DNA from: Bacteroidota bacterium
GTDB taxonomy: Bacteria; Bacteroidota; Bacteroidia; Chitinophagales; Chitinophagaceae
Length of the DNA: 17,725 bases
Reading direction: 5' to 3'
Assembly (NCBI GenBank): GCA_026391115.1
Contig: JAPLER010000157.1
Coordinates: 1 to 17,725 of the forward strand
The position numbers were made by a program, and so were the translations under genes. The notes under the pieces are model-generated. The model saw only the letters and a list, made by a program, of their open reading frames with translations, searched no databases and was not told where the DNA came from. Each line of letters starts with the position of its first letter. Position 1 is the stretch's first letter. Of the stretch, positions 7,572 to 16,700 are shown one piece after another.

Positions 7572-7732
7572 CACAACAAAATAGGGTTATCCACAGTTTT
7601 TTGAAATATTTTCTTCACAAAAACAGCATTGTTTGTTTTATAATTTTATGCAAATGACAACAAATGGTTTTAAGTAAAAAAAAATACTGTTTCGTTTGCA
7701 TTTATTTGCAAAATTCAACAAGTGCTTTCCCC

Positions 7733-7740
7733 TACTTTTG
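7733..7740 (+). promoter_or_regulatory. Candidate -7 element (TACTTTTG) of sucD
   Basis: TACTTTTG matches TAnnTTTG exactly and lies 17 bases before the sucD ATG. The nearest upstream TTTG is at 7705-7708, 24 bases away, a little farther than usual. The position also argues against the GTG at 7722 as the sucD start, because that would place the promoter inside the gene. Confidence 0.5.
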
Positions 7741-7757
7741 CAAATAATTTAAACGTT

Positions 7758-8630
7758 ATGGCAGTATTAGTTAATAAAGATTCTAAAGTAATTGTTCAAG
7801 GTTTCACTGGAACCGAAGGAACTTTTCATGCAACGCAAATGATTGAGTATGGAACGCAGGTTGTAGGTGGTGTTACACCAAATAAAGGTGGTACAACGCA
7901 TCTTGATCGTCCTGTATTTAACACAGTTGCTGATGCAGTTAAAGCAACAGGAGCAGATGTAAGTATCATATTTGTGCCACCTGCATTTGCTGCAGATGCT
8001 ATTATGGAAGCTGCTGAAGCAGGAATTGCTTTAGTAGTTTGTATTACAGAAGGTATTCCTGTACAGGATATGGTAAAAGCCAAAAACTATTTGCTAGGAA
8101 CTAGTACTAGACTAATTGGTCCTAATTGTCCAGGCGTAATTACTAGCGAAGAAGCTAAAGTGGGCATTATGCCAGGTTTTATATTTAAAAAAGGCAGAAT
8201 TGGTATTGTAAGTAAAAGTGGTACTTTAACTTATGAAGCTGCTGACCAAGTTGTAAAAGCTGGTTTAGGAGTAAGCACTGCAATTGGTATTGGTGGCGAC
8301 CCAATTATTGGCACACCTACAGTTGAAGCTGTAAAATTGTTAATGAATGATCCTGAAACTGATGGTATTATTATGATTGGCGAAATTGGTGGTAGTATGG
8401 AAGCTGATGCAGCATATTGGATTAAAGATAATAAAACAAAACCTGTTGTAGGCTTTATTGCTGGTCAAACTGCTCCTCCAGGACGTAGAATGGGGCATGC
8501 AGGTGCAATTATTGGTGGTGCAGATGATACTGCTGCTGCTAAAATGAAAATTATGGCTGAATGTGGCATTCACGTTGTAGATAGCCCAGCAGATATTGGT
8601 AAAACAATGGCTGAAGCATTAAAAAAATAA
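7758..8630 (+). CDS. sucD: Succinate-CoA ligase, ADP/GDP-forming, alpha subunit
   Basis: A 290-aa alpha subunit of succinyl-CoA synthetase, which joins the thioester step of the TCA cycle to nucleotide triphosphate formation. The N-terminal CoA-binding Rossmann domain starts with VIVQGFTGTEGTFH (residues 11-24). GPNCPGVI at 121-128 is the family signature, and GRRMGHAGAIIGG at 242-254 holds the histidine that is phosphorylated (H247). The ATG at 7758 gives the usual length; a longer GTG start at 7722 would run through the likely promoter. The beta-subunit gene sucC is not adjacent, so the two subunits must be encoded apart. A terminator follows 24 bases after the stop. Confidence 0.97.
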   Translation: MAVLVNKDSKVIVQGFTGTEGTFHATQMIEYGTQVVGGVTPNKGGTTHLDRPVFNTVADAVKATGADVSIIFVPPAFAADAIMEAAEAGIALVVCITEGIPVQDMVKAKNYLLGTSTRLIGPNCPGVITSEEAKVGIMPGFIFKKGRIGIVSKSGTLTYEAADQVVKAGLGVSTAIGIGGDPIIGTPTVEAVKLLMNDPETDGIIMIGEIGGSMEADAAYWIKDNKTKPVVGFIAGQTAPPGRRMGHAGAIIGGADDTAAAKMKIMAECGIHVVDSPADIGKTMAEALKK

Positions 8631-8654
8631 ATTTAATTGTGATTGATAATAAAA

Positions 8655-8681
8655 GGGGCAACTTTGGTTGTCTCTTTTTTT
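8655..8681 (+). terminator. Intrinsic terminator after sucD
   Basis: An 8-base-pair stem GGGGCAAC / GTTGTCTC (two G-T pairs), loop TTTG, then seven T. It ends 12 bases before the rlmH ATG, so rlmH must be read by read-through or from a start site overlapping this element. Confidence 0.8.
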
Positions 8682-8693
8682 ATTTGCAGAAAT

Positions 8694-9167
8694 ATGAAAA
8701 TTGTTTTAATGAGTGTTGGTAAGCCACACGATACAAATCTTAAAGATGCTATTGATGATTTTACCAACAGAATAAAAAAATATTTTACTGTAGAATGGCA
8801 AATTATAGCTGCACCAAAAAATGCTGCTGTATTAAGCGAAGCTGATTTGAAAAAAGCAGAAGCAATACTTATTCAAAATCAATTACAAAAAGATGATTAT
8901 TTGATGTTGATGGATGAAAGAGGTAAACAATTTTCATCGCCCGAGTTGGCATTATTCATTCAACAAAGAGCCAATGAAAGTTGTAAAAAAATTGTGTTTT
9001 TAATTGGTGGTGCTTTTGGGGCAGATGAAAGCATCAGTAAAAGAGCAAACCATATTTGTAGTTTTTCTAAAATGGTATTTCCACATCAAATTTTTAGGTT
9101 AATGCTAGCCGAGCAGATTTACAGAGCTTGTTCTATTTTGCGTAACGAAAAATACCATCATATATAA
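8694..9167 (+). CDS. rlmH: 23S rRNA (pseudouridine1915-N3)-methyltransferase RlmH
   Basis: A 157-aa SPOUT-class methyltransferase that uses S-adenosylmethionine to methylate the pseudouridine at position 1915 of 23S rRNA in helix 69. The knotted C-terminal part is unmistakable: FLIGGAFGADESI forms the cofactor site, SKMVFPHQIFRLMLAEQIYR the core, and the chain ends in RNEKYHHI, the RlmH tail. The ATG at 8694 gives the standard length; frames that start earlier (8643) would run across the terminator. pepT begins 29 bases after the stop and is probably co-transcribed. Confidence 0.97.
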   Translation: MKIVLMSVGKPHDTNLKDAIDDFTNRIKKYFTVEWQIIAAPKNAAVLSEADLKKAEAILIQNQLQKDDYLMLMDERGKQFSSPELALFIQQRANESCKKIVFLIGGAFGADESISKRANHICSFSKMVFPHQIFRLMLAEQIYRACSILRNEKYHHI

Positions 9168-9196
9168 ACTTTAATTTTAAATTATTTATTTAATCT

Positions 9197-10447
9197 ATGT
9201 TATCTAATTATCAGCATACTGTAACAGAGCGTTTTTTGAGTTATGTAAAAATTGATACACAAAGTAACGCTTTAAGCAATACTCATCCATCTACAGAAAA
9301 GCAAAAAGATTTATCACGTATACTTGCAAAAGAGTTGCTTGAAATTGGATTAGAAGATGCAGAAGCAGATGAGTTTGGCTATGTGTATGCTACTATTCCT
9401 TCAAACACATCAAAACAAGTTCCTACAGTTTGTTTTTGCAGCCATATAGATACAACAAGTGATTGTAGTGGTGAAAATGTTAAGCCTATCTTGCATCAAA
9501 ATTATCAAGGACAGGATATTATTTTGCCAGATGATATTACTCAAATTATTAGTCCATTGAAATATCCTTATTTAAATAATTTTATTGGTAAGGATATTAT
9601 TACAGCGAGTGGATTAACATTGCTTGGTGGCGATGATAAAAGTGGTGTTGCTGTTATTATGGATTTAGCAAATTACCTAACTAAACATCCAGAAGTAAAA
9701 CATGGCACTTTAAAAATTTTATTTACGCCAGATGAAGAAATTGGAATGGGTACTGCCAAACTTGATATGAAAAAATTAAATGCAGATTTTGGATATACCC
9801 TTGATAGTGGAGAATTGGGCTGCTTTGAAGATGAAACTTTTAGTGCAGATGCTGTAACCATTACTATTACTGGTGTTTCTACACATCCTGGTGCTGCAAA
9901 AGGTGTGATGATAAACGCAGTAAAAGTTATTGCAGATATAGTTGCAGCTTTGCCAAAAGATACTTGGAGTCCAGAAACAACTGAAAAAAGAGAAGGCTTT
10001 GTGCATCCATTAAGGATAGATGGTATTGCAGAAAAAGCTAGTATAGATTTTATTATAAGAAGTTTTGAAACAAGTGAATTAGCAAAGTATGAAGAACGTT
10101 TGAAAGCAATTGCAGAAAAAGTAATTGCTGATTACCCTAATGCTGTGATGAACTTTGAAGTAAAGGAACAATACCGCAATATGAAAGAAATTTTAGACCA
10201 GCACCCACAAGTTGTAACCAATGCTATAACTGCTTTTGAAAGAGTAGGCTTAAAAGTTATTAAAGAACCGATACGTGGCGGAACAGATGGGAGCAGATTA
10301 AGTTTTATGGGTTTGCCTTGTCCCAATATTTTTACAGGTATGCAAGCTATACATAGTAAGTATGAATGGATTGGCATTAGTGATATGGAAAAATCTGTTG
10401 AAACTTTGGTTGAGCTTGTTAAAGTGTGGGAAGAAAAGAGTAATTAG
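9197..10447 (+). CDS. pepT: Peptidase T (tripeptide aminopeptidase, M20B)
   Basis: A 416-aa cytoplasmic zinc aminopeptidase that removes the N-terminal residue of tripeptides. The two-metal site is complete by comparison with the family: H83 in SHIDTTSD, D146 in LLGGDDKSG, E180/E181 in TPDEEIGMG, D203 in TLDSGELG and H386 in AIHSKYEW. RGGTDGSRLSFMGLPCPNIF (residues 360-379) is the PepT signature near the substrate site. Before H386 the usual glycine-histidine pair is replaced by MQAI, a small variation. STHPGAAKG (residues 228-236) marks the dimerisation lid domain. The gene follows rlmH closely and ends at a bidirectional terminator. Confidence 0.95.
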   Translation: MLSNYQHTVTERFLSYVKIDTQSNALSNTHPSTEKQKDLSRILAKELLEIGLEDAEADEFGYVYATIPSNTSKQVPTVCFCSHIDTTSDCSGENVKPILHQNYQGQDIILPDDITQIISPLKYPYLNNFIGKDIITASGLTLLGGDDKSGVAVIMDLANYLTKHPEVKHGTLKILFTPDEEIGMGTAKLDMKKLNADFGYTLDSGELGCFEDETFSADAVTITITGVSTHPGAAKGVMINAVKVIADIVAALPKDTWSPETTEKREGFVHPLRIDGIAEKASIDFIIRSFETSELAKYEERLKAIAEKVIADYPNAVMNFEVKEQYRNMKEILDQHPQVVTNAITAFERVGLKVIKEPIRGGTDGSRLSFMGLPCPNIFTGMQAIHSKYEWIGISDMEKSVETLVELVKVWEEKSN

Positions 10448-10465
10448 TATTTTTTGAAGAAATAT

Positions 10466-10497
10466 AAAAAAGGAGTTGAATTTTCAACTCCTTTTTT
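10466..10497. terminator. Bidirectional intrinsic terminator between pepT and gap
   Basis: A perfect inverted repeat: A-run plus GGAGTTGAA, a 2-base loop, TTCAACTCC plus T-run. The A-run on one side becomes a T-run on the other strand, so it can end both the plus-strand pepT transcript and the minus-strand gap transcript. Confidence 0.9.
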
Positions 10498-10517
10498 ATT
10501 GTATTAATTAGTTTAAA

Positions 10518-11528
10518 TTATTTAATTAAACCAGCAAAATATTTTACTGTTCTTACTAATTGGCTTACATAGCTCATTTCATTATCATACCAACTTACAA
10601 CTTTTACAAGTTGATTATCACCAACTGTAATTACCTTAGTTTGTGTGGCATCAAACAATGAACCATAGTGAATGCCAATAATATCAGTGCTTACAATTTC
10701 GTCTTCGGTATAGCCAAAGCTTTCATTGCTTGCAGTTTTCATTGCAGCATTTACTTCTTCAATAGTTGTTTTTTTAGCACACATAGCAACTAGTTCTGTT
10801 ACACTTCCTGTAATAGTTGGCACACGTTGAGCACCACCGTCCAATTTACCTTTTAACTCAGGTAAAACTAAACCAATTGCTTTTGCAGCACCTGTACTAT
10901 TTGGAACAATGTTAGCAGCAGCAGCTCTAGCTCTACGTAAATCTCCTTTTGGATGTGGGGCATCCAATGTATTCTGATCATTCGTATAAGCATGTATGGT
11001 AGTCATACTGCCTGCTAAAATAGTAAAATTATCGTTTAATGTTTTAGCAACTGGAGCTAGGCAGTTAGTAGTACAACTTGCACAACTAATAATAGTTTCA
11101 CTTCCATCTAAAATGCTATGATTAACATTGAATACAACTGTTTTTAAATCACCAGTTGCAGGAGCAGAAATGACAACTCTTTTTGCACCAGCAGTTATAT
11201 GAGCTTTTGCTTTTTCAGCATCTGTAAAAAAACCTGTGCTTTCAATTACAACATCCACATTGTGATTTCCCCAAGGGATTTGTGAAGGATCTTTTTGAGC
11301 ATAAATTTTAACTTCGTGTCCATTAACTACTATTGAGTTTTCTGTTGCAGTTACAGTTTCGTTAAAACGTCCTTGTGCACTATCATATTTCAATAAGTGA
11401 GCAAGTACAGCTGGGCTAGTAAGATCATTTATAGCAACAATATCAATGCCTTCCATATTGTGTATTTGACGAAAAACTAATCTTCCAATTCTACCAAAAC
11501 CGTTAATGGCAACTTTTACATTATTCAT
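10518..11528 (-). CDS. gap: Type I glyceraldehyde-3-phosphate dehydrogenase
   Basis: A 336-aa glycolytic enzyme oxidising glyceraldehyde 3-phosphate to 1,3-bisphosphoglycerate with NAD. The Rossmann fold opens with VAINGFGRIGRLVFR (residues 6-20). The Asp in AINDLTS (D35) points to NAD rather than NADP. The catalytic cysteine is C152 in SCASCTTNCLAPV and its partner is H179 in TTIHAYT. The stretch GGAQRVPTITGSVTELV (231-247) follows the form common in Bacteroidota rather than the RVPTPDVSVVDL of E. coli; I regard it as ordinary variation. The ATG at 11526-11528 gives a standard length. It is a single-gene unit, with terminators on both sides. A weak -7-like AATATTTG lies upstream without a well-placed -33. 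Confidence 0.98.
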   Translation of the reverse strand: MNNVKVAINGFGRIGRLVFRQIHNMEGIDIVAINDLTSPAVLAHLLKYDSAQGRFNETVTATENSIVVNGHEVKIYAQKDPSQIPWGNHNVDVVIESTGFFTDAEKAKAHITAGAKRVVISAPATGDLKTVVFNVNHSILDGSETIISCASCTTNCLAPVAKTLNDNFTILAGSMTTIHAYTNDQNTLDAPHPKGDLRRARAAAANIVPNSTGAAKAIGLVLPELKGKLDGGAQRVPTITGSVTELVAMCAKKTTIEEVNAAMKTASNESFGYTEDEIVSTDIIGIHYGSLFDATQTKVITVGDNQLVKVVSWYDNEMSYVSQLVRTVKYFAGLIK

Positions 11529-11640
11529 ATTTATTAAGTTTAGGCAGCGAAAATAATGTTTTGCAAATATTGTTTAGCTATAAAATATGTAGTTGGCAAA
11601 AAATAATTCTTATTTGTTAGTTTCTTTAGGTTATGCAAAT

Positions 11641-11670
11641 AAAAAAGCGACTCAAATGAGTCGCTTTTTT
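11641..11670 (-). terminator. Intrinsic terminator of the OmpA-like gene
   Basis: A perfect 13-base-pair inverted repeat (AAAAAAGCGACTC / GAGTCGCTTTTTT) with an AAAT loop, 19 bases after the stop codon of the OmpA-like gene. The T-run lies correctly for the minus strand. There is no plus-strand gene before it. Confidence 0.9.
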
Positions 11671-11689
11671 ATTATCTAAAAATTCTAAA

Positions 11690-13258
11690 TTATTTTTTAC
11701 CACTTAAGTGTTGTGCAGGAGCTGGAACTGTATTTGGTCCATCTTCTGTTGTGCCTTGTAAGTCAATAGTATTTCCATCACCAGAAACACCAGCATCATA
11801 AGCAAATATGAATCTGCTTTCACTAATACTTTGTTTTTCTACTAAGTATTTAATGATTGAAGCAACTCTATCATAAGCTTTTTGTTGAGATGCTTTATTA
11901 GCTTCAGGATGACCGATAACTTTAACTTTACAAGTTGGTGTATTTTTCATTTGTGTAGCAACAGCGTCTAATAATCTCATATTATCTCTGCTTAAGCTAG
12001 AGCCTGAACCAAATACAATACTTGGCAAATTATCTAAACCACAATTTCCACCACCTTTTACTACTAAAGTACCGTTTTTAATACTGTCTATTGTTCTTTG
12101 TAAGATTTCAGTTTGCTCTCTTACGGTTTTGCAACAAGTACTTTCTGGGCATTGACCAACACCATCTGCATTAGCAGGGAAACATTCTTGACGAGTTAAT
12201 AATTCTTTATCTTTATAATCAGGAATACCATCACCATCACTATCAATAGCTCTACCATGACTATCAACTGCAACACCTGCAGGAGTGTTTGGCTCTTGGT
12301 CAAATTGATCAGTTACACCGTCACCATCAGCATCATCCAATTTAACTTTCAACTTGTTTTTCAAGTGTTGAGGATTGTTTAACTCATTATAAACATAATT
12401 ATTTGGATTAATCCACCATAATGGTTGTACTCTTTTATCTTTTTTACCAATATTGTAATTTAATCTAACACTTGTAAACCAATAAGCATCAAATGCATTA
12501 CTAAATTGAGAAGAGAAGCCATCCAAATAGTCGTAATTTGTTAGGCTATTTTTTGTTTCTAAACCTAAGTTAAATCGATCGCTAAATTTATAAGCAATAC
12601 CACCACCTGCGTTAAAACAAGGAACAATAGCTTTCTTACCACGACCTTGTGCATCTTTATCGCCAATGTTACCTATAGTATTGAAAGTAGGGTAATTATA
12701 CCAGTTTACATAGTTGCCATTTGCTAAATAATCTTTCTTTACTTGATTAATTAATACACCAAAACCTGCTAACAAATAAACATTAAATTTAGGATTTCCT
12801 CTGTAACTTCTAATGGTGTTTAAAGAACCTATAATATCAACACCTAATCCCCAAGATCTTGTTTTAAAAGCAACAGCTTCTGTGAAACCACCTGCAGTAA
12901 TAGGTGCATCTGGTGCTCCTTTTGTATTGTAAAAAGATGCGTAGGGTCTTAAAGAAAAGATGTGGCTTAATGACTTTCTTGCTGTTAGCGTGTAGCCAAA
13001 TCCAGGGGCATTTCTTAAATCTCCACTCATTGTAGATACTCCTACTCCTAGACCAATTTCCCACATATCTCTTGGACGAGCAGGGTAGATAGACGAGTTA
13101 GTTGCAAACTCATTAAAAGCTTGTGCATTTTTCTTAGCAACTACAGCACTGTTGTTCCAATACTTTGCAGTATCACCATTTTGTGCGAAAGCAGTTGTGC
13201 TAAACATTGCAAACGCAATTGCAAAAAGTGTAGCGGTTTTTTTTGTAAACATATTCAT
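11690..13258 (-). CDS. OmpA-like outer membrane protein with thrombospondin type 3 repeats
   Basis: A 522-aa exported protein. A signal peptide covers residues 1-25 (basic start, hydrophobic core, cut after AFA). Residues of about 65-275 are rich in alternating aromatic and small residues, as in an outer-membrane beta barrel. Two calcium-binding thrombospondin type 3 motifs follow: DADGDGVTDQFD (309-320) and DSDGDGIPDYKD (339-350). A short cysteine-rich and helical linker (360-395) leads to an OmpA C-terminal domain (about 406-500). In that domain the usual GHTD motif is GHPE (449-452), while the arginine in AYDRVASI (R464) is kept, so peptidoglycan binding is plausible but not certain. The role is probably to tie the outer membrane to the cell wall; T9SS and gliding partners of this layout exist, but none is adjacent. 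It is monocistronic, with its own promoter and terminator. Confidence 0.88.
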   Translation of the reverse strand: MNMFTKKTATLFAIAFAMFSTTAFAQNGDTAKYWNNSAVVAKKNAQAFNEFATNSSIYPARPRDMWEIGLGVGVSTMSGDLRNAPGFGYTLTARKSLSHIFSLRPYASFYNTKGAPDAPITAGGFTEAVAFKTRSWGLGVDIIGSLNTIRSYRGNPKFNVYLLAGFGVLINQVKKDYLANGNYVNWYNYPTFNTIGNIGDKDAQGRGKKAIVPCFNAGGGIAYKFSDRFNLGLETKNSLTNYDYLDGFSSQFSNAFDAYWFTSVRLNYNIGKKDKRVQPLWWINPNNYVYNELNNPQHLKNKLKVKLDDADGDGVTDQFDQEPNTPAGVAVDSHGRAIDSDGDGIPDYKDKELLTRQECFPANADGVGQCPESTCCKTVREQTEILQRTIDSIKNGTLVVKGGGNCGLDNLPSIVFGSGSSLSRDNMRLLDAVATQMKNTPTCKVKVIGHPEANKASQQKAYDRVASIIKYLVEKQSISESRFIFAYDAGVSGDGNTIDLQGTTEDGPNTVPAPAQHLSGKK

Positions 13259-13299
13259 TGTGTTAAAATTGATTATACAGTTATTCTAATTTATAGTTG

Positions 13300-13332
13300 C
13301 AAAGGTGCATTTTATTTGTTAGAATACAAAAA
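13300..13332 (-). promoter_or_regulatory. Promoter of the OmpA-like gene
   Basis: On the minus strand TTTTTG (13332-13327), a 19-base spacer and CACCTTTG (13307-13300) match the Bacteroidota -33/-7 pair, with one mismatch in the -7. It lies about 40 bases before the ATG. This is the best-formed promoter in the window and fits an abundant outer membrane protein. Confidence 0.6.
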
Positions 13333-13420
13333 TTTTTTTAATTGGTTATATTAAGTTAATAATTCAATATTTTTTTAGTATTTACGTTATATATAAAAAC
13401 CTTTTGTATATACAACGATT

Positions 13421-13678
13421 TTGACTATTATTTGTGCAATAACATTATTTATTTTTTTTGCAAAAAAGCCTATTTGGAAAGCTCTTCCATTGGCAGACAA
13501 AGTAAGCTACAAGGAAAGTTTTTTTTATTGGTTTACTGCATCAGATTTGATGCATCCAAAATACAAGCCTTTTAGATGGGCAATTGTATTAAATAATGTC
13601 TTAAATATAATAATGGCAATAGTTTGTATATTGTTAGTAATTTGGTTCGCAATAAAATTTTTAACATTTATTTCCTAG
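13421..13678 (+). CDS. Small membrane protein of unknown function
   Basis: I do not recognise this 85-aa product. It has two hydrophobic segments: residues 1 to about 14, and about 55-83 (MAIVCILLVIWFAIKF), separated by a polar, aromatic loop (KPIWKALPLADKVSYKESFF, then WFTASDLMHPKYKPFRW). The loop carries several lysines and would face the cytoplasm by the positive-inside rule if both segments span the membrane. There is no ATG at the N-terminus; a TTG at 13421 is the likely start, with an in-frame stop at 13394-13396. Support for a real gene comes from the mixed amino-acid make-up, the terminator 34 bases after the stop, and the lack of any better frame on the other strand. It sits alone between the divergent OmpA-like gene and the convergent giant gene. 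Confidence 0.55.
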   Translation: MTIICAITLFIFFAKKPIWKALPLADKVSYKESFFYWFTASDLMHPKYKPFRWAIVLNNVLNIIMAIVCILLVIWFAIKFLTFIS

Positions 13679-13712
13679 AATAATACAAGAATTGTTCAAA
13701 AGAAAATTAAAT

Positions 13713-13744
13713 AAAAAAAGCTAACCAATTGGTTAGCTTTTTTT
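13713..13744. terminator. Bidirectional terminator between the small membrane protein gene and the giant secreted-protein gene
   Basis: A perfect 14-base-pair inverted repeat (seven A, GCTAACC, loop AATT, GGTTAGC, seven T). It serves the plus-strand small gene and, on the minus strand, begins one base after the stop codon of the giant gene. Confidence 0.9.
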
Positions 13745-13745
13745 A

Positions 13746-16700
13746 TTACTTTAAAATTGTTATTGTACCACTAAGAATTCCTCTAGCTGTTTTTGTGTTA
13801 ATGATGTAATAGTATGTTCCAATTGCTAGACTAGTGCCATTGTATGTTCCATCCCAGGGTTTGCTGTAGCCAACTTTAGATTGATAAACAATTTTACCAT
13901 ACCTATCAAAAACAGTAACAATACTGCCAGGATAGCTTTCTAAGTGTGTTATTTCCCATTTATCATTTATGTTATCGCCATTGGGAGAAAAAGCATTTGG
14001 AATTACAGGTGCTTTTAATACTAAAACTTTTACTATATCGCTCACACTACACATATCATTACTTGTTAGTGTCAGCTTGTAACTTAAATCATCATTTGGA
14101 AATACTTGTGCCAATAAAACTGTATCATCAAGCATATACTTATTAATACTTGAAGGAACGGTTTGCCAATAATAGCTTAGGTTTTGACCAAAATAGTAAG
14201 TTGGTTTTATGGTTAAAAGACCACCCTGTAAAAAAGTAAGTTGTGTTGGCAAATCCAGAATAGGATAGGGGTTGATAATAACATTGGCATAAGCAGTATC
14301 ACTAATACAGCCTTGTACATTACTAATGTGTAAAGCTACTTTGTAAGTGCCACTATCATTGAATTGATAAAATGGATTTTGTTGATTAGACATATCTAAT
14401 CCACCAAAATTCCAAAACCATTTTTCTATAGCACTAGTCTTGCCATTACTTTTATCTGTAAAGTACATTGTATCATAAATACAAATGCTTGTATCTGGTT
14501 TAATTGAAAAAGCAGCTTTGGGTTGTGGTAAAATTCTTGTGAGCTGTTTTTCAGTAGAATCAACACAACCATTATTACTTGTAACAATCAATTTTACAAA
14601 AGGAGAGTCTAATAAAGAATAGTAGTGTGTTGGATTCGCGAGTGTTGATGTTGTTGAATTGTTCTTATCTCCAAAACTCCATAAATATGTAAATGGTTGA
14701 GAATTGTCAGCAATGGTTGTAGTATCTTTAAACGCAGCTTTGCCAATTGGTAAACACACCACTTTTGGCATTATAAAATTCACCTTTGGTAGCGGATTTA
14801 TTTTTATTGTTTTGATGATTAAAGCTTTACAACCACTATCTGTGGTTACTTTCAATACAGCCTTGAAAGTATTTGAAGCAGAATATATGTATGAAAACGA
14901 ATTGCTATTAAACTTTTCAATGCTATCGTTATTGCTAAAATTCCATTTCCAAGAAATGATAGTGCCATCGGTGGTAGAAGAGCTATCTATAAAGCTAATG
15001 TTATTTTTCTCACACAAAGGCGAGCTCAAACCAAATTTTGCAATTGGAGATTTTATTATTTTTATAGTTTGTCTTGCACTATCAATGCATGCAAAACCAT
15101 TTGAAGTAAATGTGTATTTAATAGAACTGCTATCTCCTGTAACTAATACAGGATTAAACAAACCACTTGAAGTATTTGTAATGCCTATGCCTGTGAATGT
15201 TGTTGTGCCTGATACACCTCCAATTTCAGAAGCTTCATTTATTATTCTACTTGCAGCATCTTTGCAAATACTTTTTACAGGTAAAAATTGCACTTTAGGA
15301 CTTTGATGTAAAGTAATAGCAACTGTTTTTTCGCTAACACAACTTACGCCGCTATACGCATACATTTTGGCATAAACTATCTTGATAAAAGGTTGCTGAA
15401 AATTGTTATAAATAGTACTGTATATTTTATTTTTTTGTGGACTGTTATCAATTGTTTTGTGTAGCAAATTATTAGCAGTATCCCAATAAACTTCAATCTT
15501 TGTAATATTCCCAAAATCTACAGTTGAAGTGTTTTGAATGCGAACACTATCATTGCTACAAAGACTTGCATTATTCAATACTGTAAAATTTGCTTTTGTT
15601 GTAGAACCGTTTACAGTAAAGCTTTTTGTTGAACTGTCTTTACATTGATACAAGCTGCTCACAACTAATTTTACTGAATAATAACCTGTGTCACTATAGC
15701 TATGTGTTGGACTTTGAAGTGTTGATGTATTTGGATTGGTAACACTTGCATTTTTATCACCAAAATTCCAAGAATAATTCAAATTTGTACCATCTGAAAT
15801 TTTACTGCTATCTATAAAATTGGCTATCGCATCATCTAAACAAATATCAGGTAACGAAAAACCTACTGTTGGATTTGGTCTTATCCAAATATCTCTTGTG
15901 TAAGTGTTTCCTTTGCAGCCATTGGTATTTTCTGTTGTTAATATAATTGTTTTTTTGCCTAAAGCAGCAAATGAAATGGTTAAATTATTATTGCTTGTCA
16001 ACGTATCTTTTCTACCATCTCCATAATCCCAATACCATTTTGAAATAATGCCAGATGAAGGAACATACGACGAGTCCAATATCGTTATTATACTATTTGC
16101 ACAATAATTGGTATCTACATAAAATTTAGAAATGGGCAATAAGTTAAAAGTAACAGTTTTTATAGTGTCTGCCAAGCAACCAATATCTGTAATAATACTA
16201 TATTTTACAGAATATGTGCCGCCAGCATTATATGTTTTTGTTGGATTTTTTATGCTGTCTTTGGTACCATCGCCAAAGTCCCAAAGATATTTATTGATAG
16301 TACCACCATCTATAGTAGAGTTGTCTAAAAAACTAGTTGTGGGTGTATTGGTACAGCCTGTTGTAGTAATATTAAAATCAGCTCTAGGAGCTTTAAAAAC
16401 TTTCACATCGTAGCTAATCTCTTGGTCTCCACCACAGCCATCACTTGTAGGATTATTAACCAATACTTTAATAGAATAAGTGCCAGGTTGTGTGTATTTG
16501 TAAAAACCACTAAGCTTATAGACATATAATGTCTTACCATCTTTAACAAAACTACTGTCAAAAACTGGGTTGTTATTATTTACGTTTGTATTTGGAGTTA
16601 AGGCTGTTGAATTTCCAAAATCCCAATTTAGTTTTAATGGTTGGTAAGGCAGCGTAATAGAAAATTTAAAATCTGTTCCAACACAAGTTGCTGGATAACT

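Noticed and set aside
7156..7584. Plus-strand frames of 142 and 106 residues (the second at 7187-7507) that look like hydrophobic membrane proteins
   Set aside because: They are the complement of the lysine/alanine/valine-rich tail of MalQ. Lysine and alanine codons read backward give Phe and Ser/Gly/Cys codons, which creates false membrane helices.
7587..7595. Replication origin suggested by a DnaA box
   Set aside because: Only one box is present, with no cluster, no dnaA or dnaN gene and no AT-rich unwinding region set apart from the generally AT-rich background.
7722..7757. Longer sucD with a GTG start
   Set aside because: The extra residues do not match SucD, and the stretch holds the likely -7 promoter element; the ATG at 7758 fits the family.
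14704..15306. Plus-strand frame of 200 residues
   Set aside because: It lies fully antisense to the PKD modules of the giant protein, which show clear family motifs, and has no recognisable features of its own.
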